Shown here piece by piece: positions 61,869-64,000 of a stretch of 64,000 nucleotides of DNA (position 1 is the stretch's first letter; each line of letters begins with the position of its first letter). The DNA comes from an uncultured Lachnospiraceae bacterium (GTDB lineage: Bacteria; Bacillota; Clostridia; Lachnospirales; Lachnospiraceae): NCBI GenBank assembly GCA_902788035.1, contig CADAIL010000004.1, positions 41,885 to 105,884 of the forward strand, written 5' to 3'. The notes under the pieces were generated by a model. It saw only the letters and a program-made list of their open reading frames with translations. It searched no databases and was not told the DNA's origin. The translations under genes were made by a program, and so were the position numbers.

Positions 61869-62429
61869 TTATATAGCCGCGGATTTCTCAAGAAAAGAAA
61901 TCAGCAGTGAAAGTCCGTCCACCGCCACACAGAACTTTTCATCGTGACGGATGCATGCCTCGTATGTCTCCCTGAGGTCGAACCAGTCCACCCGCTCCAC
62001 CTCCTCGGACTGAAGCGTGAGTTTTTCTATATCGACCGGACTGTCGTACACATACACAAAGGCAATCTCATTGTCCCGGAACATTTTTCCGTGGAATTTT
62101 TCCTCAAAGTGAATGTCAAATGTTCCTGCAAATGTCAACTGATCCTCCCGAGCCTCGATTCCCAGCTCCTCGGAGAGTTCGCGTAGGGCTGACTCCAAAG
62201 GTTCATGACCTGCGGCGATGTGCCCGGCCGAAGAAGTATCATATTTTCCCGGAAAAGAATCCTTGTCTGCTGAACGCTTCTGGAGCAGGATCTGTACTCC
62301 GCCAAAAGCGCGCCGGACGATCCAGATGTGCGCGGTGCGGTGCCTTATTGCATAGGTGTGCGCATATGTCCTCTCCACTATCTCGCCGGTCGGGTTTCCG
62401 TATAAGTCAACTATATCAAAGAATTCCAT
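61869..62429 (-). CDS. NUDIX hydrolase
   Basis: A 186-residue cytosolic NUDIX enzyme. The Nudix box is complete (GHIAAGHEPLESALRELSEE then LGI) at about residues 72-95, with an N-terminal HRTAHIWIVRRAFGGVQILL strand region like that of isopentenyl-diphosphate isomerase-type proteins. It would hydrolyse a nucleoside diphosphate linked to another group; the substrate is unknown. I start at 62429 because GGAGGTATCC precedes that ATG. It lies 63 bases downstream... in map order just left of the NUDIX gene is the GT-C-like gene's upstream end, so both are read in one direction and may share a transcript. Confidence 0.88.
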   Translation of the reverse strand: MEFFDIVDLYGNPTGEIVERTYAHTYAIRHRTAHIWIVRRAFGGVQILLQKRSADKDSFPGKYDTSSAGHIAAGHEPLESALRELSEELGIEAREDQLTFAGTFDIHFEEKFHGKMFRDNEIAFVYVYDSPVDIEKLTLQSEEVERVDWFDLRETYEACIRHDEKFCVAVDGLSLLISFLEKSAAI

Positions 62430-62634
62430 GGATACCTCCAAAACCGCCTGATCCGACGGGTTCAGGCGGTTCCACATCTTCATCGCAGAACAAAATCACA
62501 AGAAACAAGATAGCCGTCGAATAGCAATGAGCATCAGTCAAAAAACGACGAAGCTCCAGAGCGTCGGATATTCTACCGATCAACCATCCGTTGATAAACG
62601 CCGTAATTAGAGTGCCCGGTTTTCTCCCTCAAAC

Positions 62635-62666
62635 CCAAAACAGACCCCGGTCAAAACCGGAGTCTG
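62635..62666 (-). terminator. terminator after rplM-rpsI
   Basis: CAGACTCCGGT and ACCGGGGTCTG (62641-62666) around a four-base loop, followed by TTTTGGG on the minus strand. Confidence 0.9.
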
Positions 62667-62696
62667 TGAATATCCAATTGCATACCGAGGAGCAAA

Positions 62697-63089
62697 TTAT
62701 CTCTTGCTGAACTGCGGAGCGCGACGGGCGCCTTTGAGACCGTATTTCTTTCTCTCCTTCATACGCGGATCGCGTGTGAGGTAGCCGGCCTTCTTGAGCG
62801 TCGGGCGAAGCTCATTGTCCATCTTAACGAGTGCACGAGCGAGGCCGTGGCGGATAGCGCCTGCCTGGCCTGTGTAACCGCCGCCATGTACCATGACTGT
62901 GAGATCATACTTGCCGAGTCCGTCGATGGCTGCGAGCGGCTGACGAACGATAACTTTCAGTGTCTCCATGCCGAAGAAATCGTCGATATCGCGCTTGTTA
63001 ATTGTGATCTTGCCTGTTCCCTGTGTGAGGTATACTCTAGCTACAGAGCTTTTTCTTCTACCTGTACCATAAAATTTTTCTGCTGCCAA
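62697..63089 (-). CDS. rpsI: 30S ribosomal protein S9
   Basis: Small-subunit protein whose C-terminal tail reaches the P-site tRNA. The 130 residues are full length: [40 protein letters not shown], and the closing tail [20 protein letters not shown] ending QFSKR (typical ...SKR end). It follows rplM by 15 bases, the almost universal L13-S9 order, and ends before a strong terminator. Confidence 0.99.
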   Translation of the reverse strand: MAAEKFYGTGRRKSSVARVYLTQGTGKITINKRDIDDFFGMETLKVIVRQPLAAIDGLGKYDLTVMVHGGGYTGQAGAIRHGLARALVKMDNELRPTLKKAGYLTRDPRMKERKKYGLKGARRAPQFSKR

Positions 63090-63104
63090 CGTTGTATCCT
63101 CCTA

Positions 63105-63533
63105 TCAGAATTTCAGCACTTCCGGCTTCTGAGCTGCATGCTCATGCTCCGGACCTGCATAAACGCGAAGCTTCATGTACATCTGCTTGCCAAGAGCGCC
63201 CTTCGGAAGCATGCCCTTAACTGCGTGCTCAACTACTCTTTCCGGATGCTTCTTCAGCTGCTCGCGGAGTGTGACTTCCTTTACGCCGCCGACATACTCG
63301 GAATGTGAGAAATAAACTTTCTGGTCAAGCTTCTTGCCTGTAACTTTAACTTTATCTGCATTGACTACGATCACATAATCACCTGTGTCAACATGCGGTG
63401 TATAGATCGGTTTCTTCTTGCCTTTAAGAATGCTGGCAACTTCTGCAGCCAGACGGCCAAGTGTAACGCCGTCAGCGTCGACTACGTACCACTTACGCTC
63501 GACTTCTGTCGGTTTAGCCATAAATGTGCTCAT
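63105..63533 (-). CDS. rplM: 50S ribosomal protein L13
   Basis: Early-assembly large-subunit protein. The 142 residues contain [40 protein letters not shown], and [21 protein letters not shown] start at 63533, where AGGAGG precedes the ATG; an in-frame codon at 63557 has no site. It heads the rplM-rpsI operon. The 300 bases upstream hold several hairpins and a consensus promoter at 63838-63866, and established leader autoregulation by L13 in Firmicutes makes control in this stretch likely. Confidence 0.98.
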   Translation of the reverse strand: MSTFMAKPTEVERKWYVVDADGVTLGRLAAEVASILKGKKKPIYTPHVDTGDYVIVVNADKVKVTGKKLDQKVYFSHSEYVGGVKEVTLREQLKKHPERVVEHAVKGMLPKGALGKQMYMKLRVYAGPEHEHAAQKPEVLKF

Positions 63534-63801
63534 GGATGTTCCTCCTGATTTTGTCAAAATGAAAACCTTTGGTCACGGTACTCATTCAAACGAATGCATT
63601 CCGTGTCCAATGCATACGTTTATGGCAGCCTGTCAATCCGGGGCATTGAATATGAACTCTGCCTCACAAAAGCCTGCCCCCGCGGGCGCTTTTGTGCCTG
63701 CAGACAACCCCGATTCCGATTACCTTCTCTTCACCGGAGCGTTGCCTGCGTTTTTACCTCTCATTCCCTCCGCCTTTTTCAAAGCTTTGGCCGAATGGGC
63801 G

Positions 63802-63833
63802 TAAAAAATCGTGCGGCTTGGGAATGCCGCACG
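63802..63833 (-). terminator. hairpin with T6 immediately after the rplM promoter
   Basis: CGTGCGGC and GCCGCACG pair around an eight-base loop on the minus strand, followed by ATTTTTT. It begins within a few bases of the expected transcription start, so it would end transcripts of only about 30 bases unless read through. Confidence 0.75.
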
Positions 63834-63837
63834 GTTT

Positions 63838-63866
63838 ATTATAGTCAAATCCTATTTTTGTGTCAA
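63838..63866 (-). promoter_or_regulatory. consensus promoter upstream of rplM
   Basis: Perfect TTGACA (63861-63866) and TATAAT (63838-63843) with a 17-base spacer on the minus strand. Between it and rplM lie the T6 hairpin, another hairpin at 63664-63696 (CACAAAAGC/GCTTTTGTG) and a tiny frame at 63720-63764. Confidence 0.85.
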
Positions 63867-63907
63867 GCGAAATGTTTATTATTTCGCCGCGATATTCTTG
63901 AGCTGAA

Positions 63908-63999
63908 GTGAAAAGTTTATTTCCACTCTGAAGGGGGTGAAGTGGATTTTAGTCTTTCACCAAATTCCACTTACACTAATGTGGCATTTAGTCTTACAC
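63908..63999. repeat. repeats at the window edge resembling a transposon end
   Basis: GTGGATTTTAGTCTTTCAC (63942-63960) and GTGGCATTTAGTCTTACAC (63981-63999) match at 16 of 19 positions; an inverted, weaker copy lies at 63908-63926. Multiple short terminal repeats of this kind are known from IS21-family ends. No transposase is visible inside the window. Confidence 0.5.
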
Positions 64000-64000
64000 T

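Overview
The window reads as chromosomal DNA of a Gram-positive anaerobe of the class Clostridia, most likely a Lachnospiraceae-like gut bacterium. The basis is gene content: Firmicutes-type hpf-secA order, ribosome-binding sites close to AGGAGG, a BglG/LicT-type antiterminator, a small alarmone synthetase, YlmH, an acylphosphatase joined to a phosphodiesterase, and sigma-A-like promoters. Genus is inference; no rRNA gene is present. Most genes lie on the minus strand and most are ordinary core genes.

Layout. 0-8.5 kb: an S1-domain protein, a flavodoxin, secA, hpf, then dapA-dapB followed by an orphan hisA of the type known from yeast, and a YbaK-type deacylase. 8.6-14.9 kb: a beta-glucoside locus (antiterminator, PTS IIBCA, two tandem 6-phospho-beta-glucosidases) with a RAT-like antiterminator site. 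15-29 kb: typA, cell-wall enzymes, rpiB, two tRNA-Val genes, a PAP2 protein, a phosphodiesterase-acylphosphatase fusion, a heterodimeric ABC exporter and asnA. 29-47.8 kb: the least ordinary part, with a 1558-residue extremely acidic protein carrying a flavodoxin/PPOX-like head, a carrier protein and its adenylating ligase, a membrane-anchored M14-like peptidase, a Nif11-like orphan, two UPF0158 proteins, a RelQ-type synthetase, and a CapA protein with a cationic repeat tail next to a lipoprotein. 48-64 kb: an RluA-type synthase, an ATP-grasp/esterase pair, a thrH-maf-M18 cluster, ylmH, a second CapA protein with a different cationic tail, glycosyltransferases, a NUDIX enzyme and rplM-rpsI.

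How they work together. The dap genes make a lysine/peptidoglycan precursor; the bgl genes import and cleave phospho-beta-glucosides under substrate-controlled antitermination; the NlpC/P60, deacetylase, CapA, M14, PAP2 and glycosyltransferase proteins all point to cell-envelope work. Several envelope proteins carry long lysine/arginine-rich cytoplasmic tails, while one cytosolic protein is a giant polyanion with basic islands. I infer a possible electrostatic partnership, which the sequence alone cannot prove.

Non-coding features. A palindromic element with two full 197-base copies and three partial ones sits at gene 3' ends and in places supplies stop codons and last residues. A consensus promoter runs straight into a hairpin-plus-T6 upstream of rplM, and the right edge carries repeats resembling a transposon end. 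No CRISPR array, rRNA or complete insertion sequence is visible.
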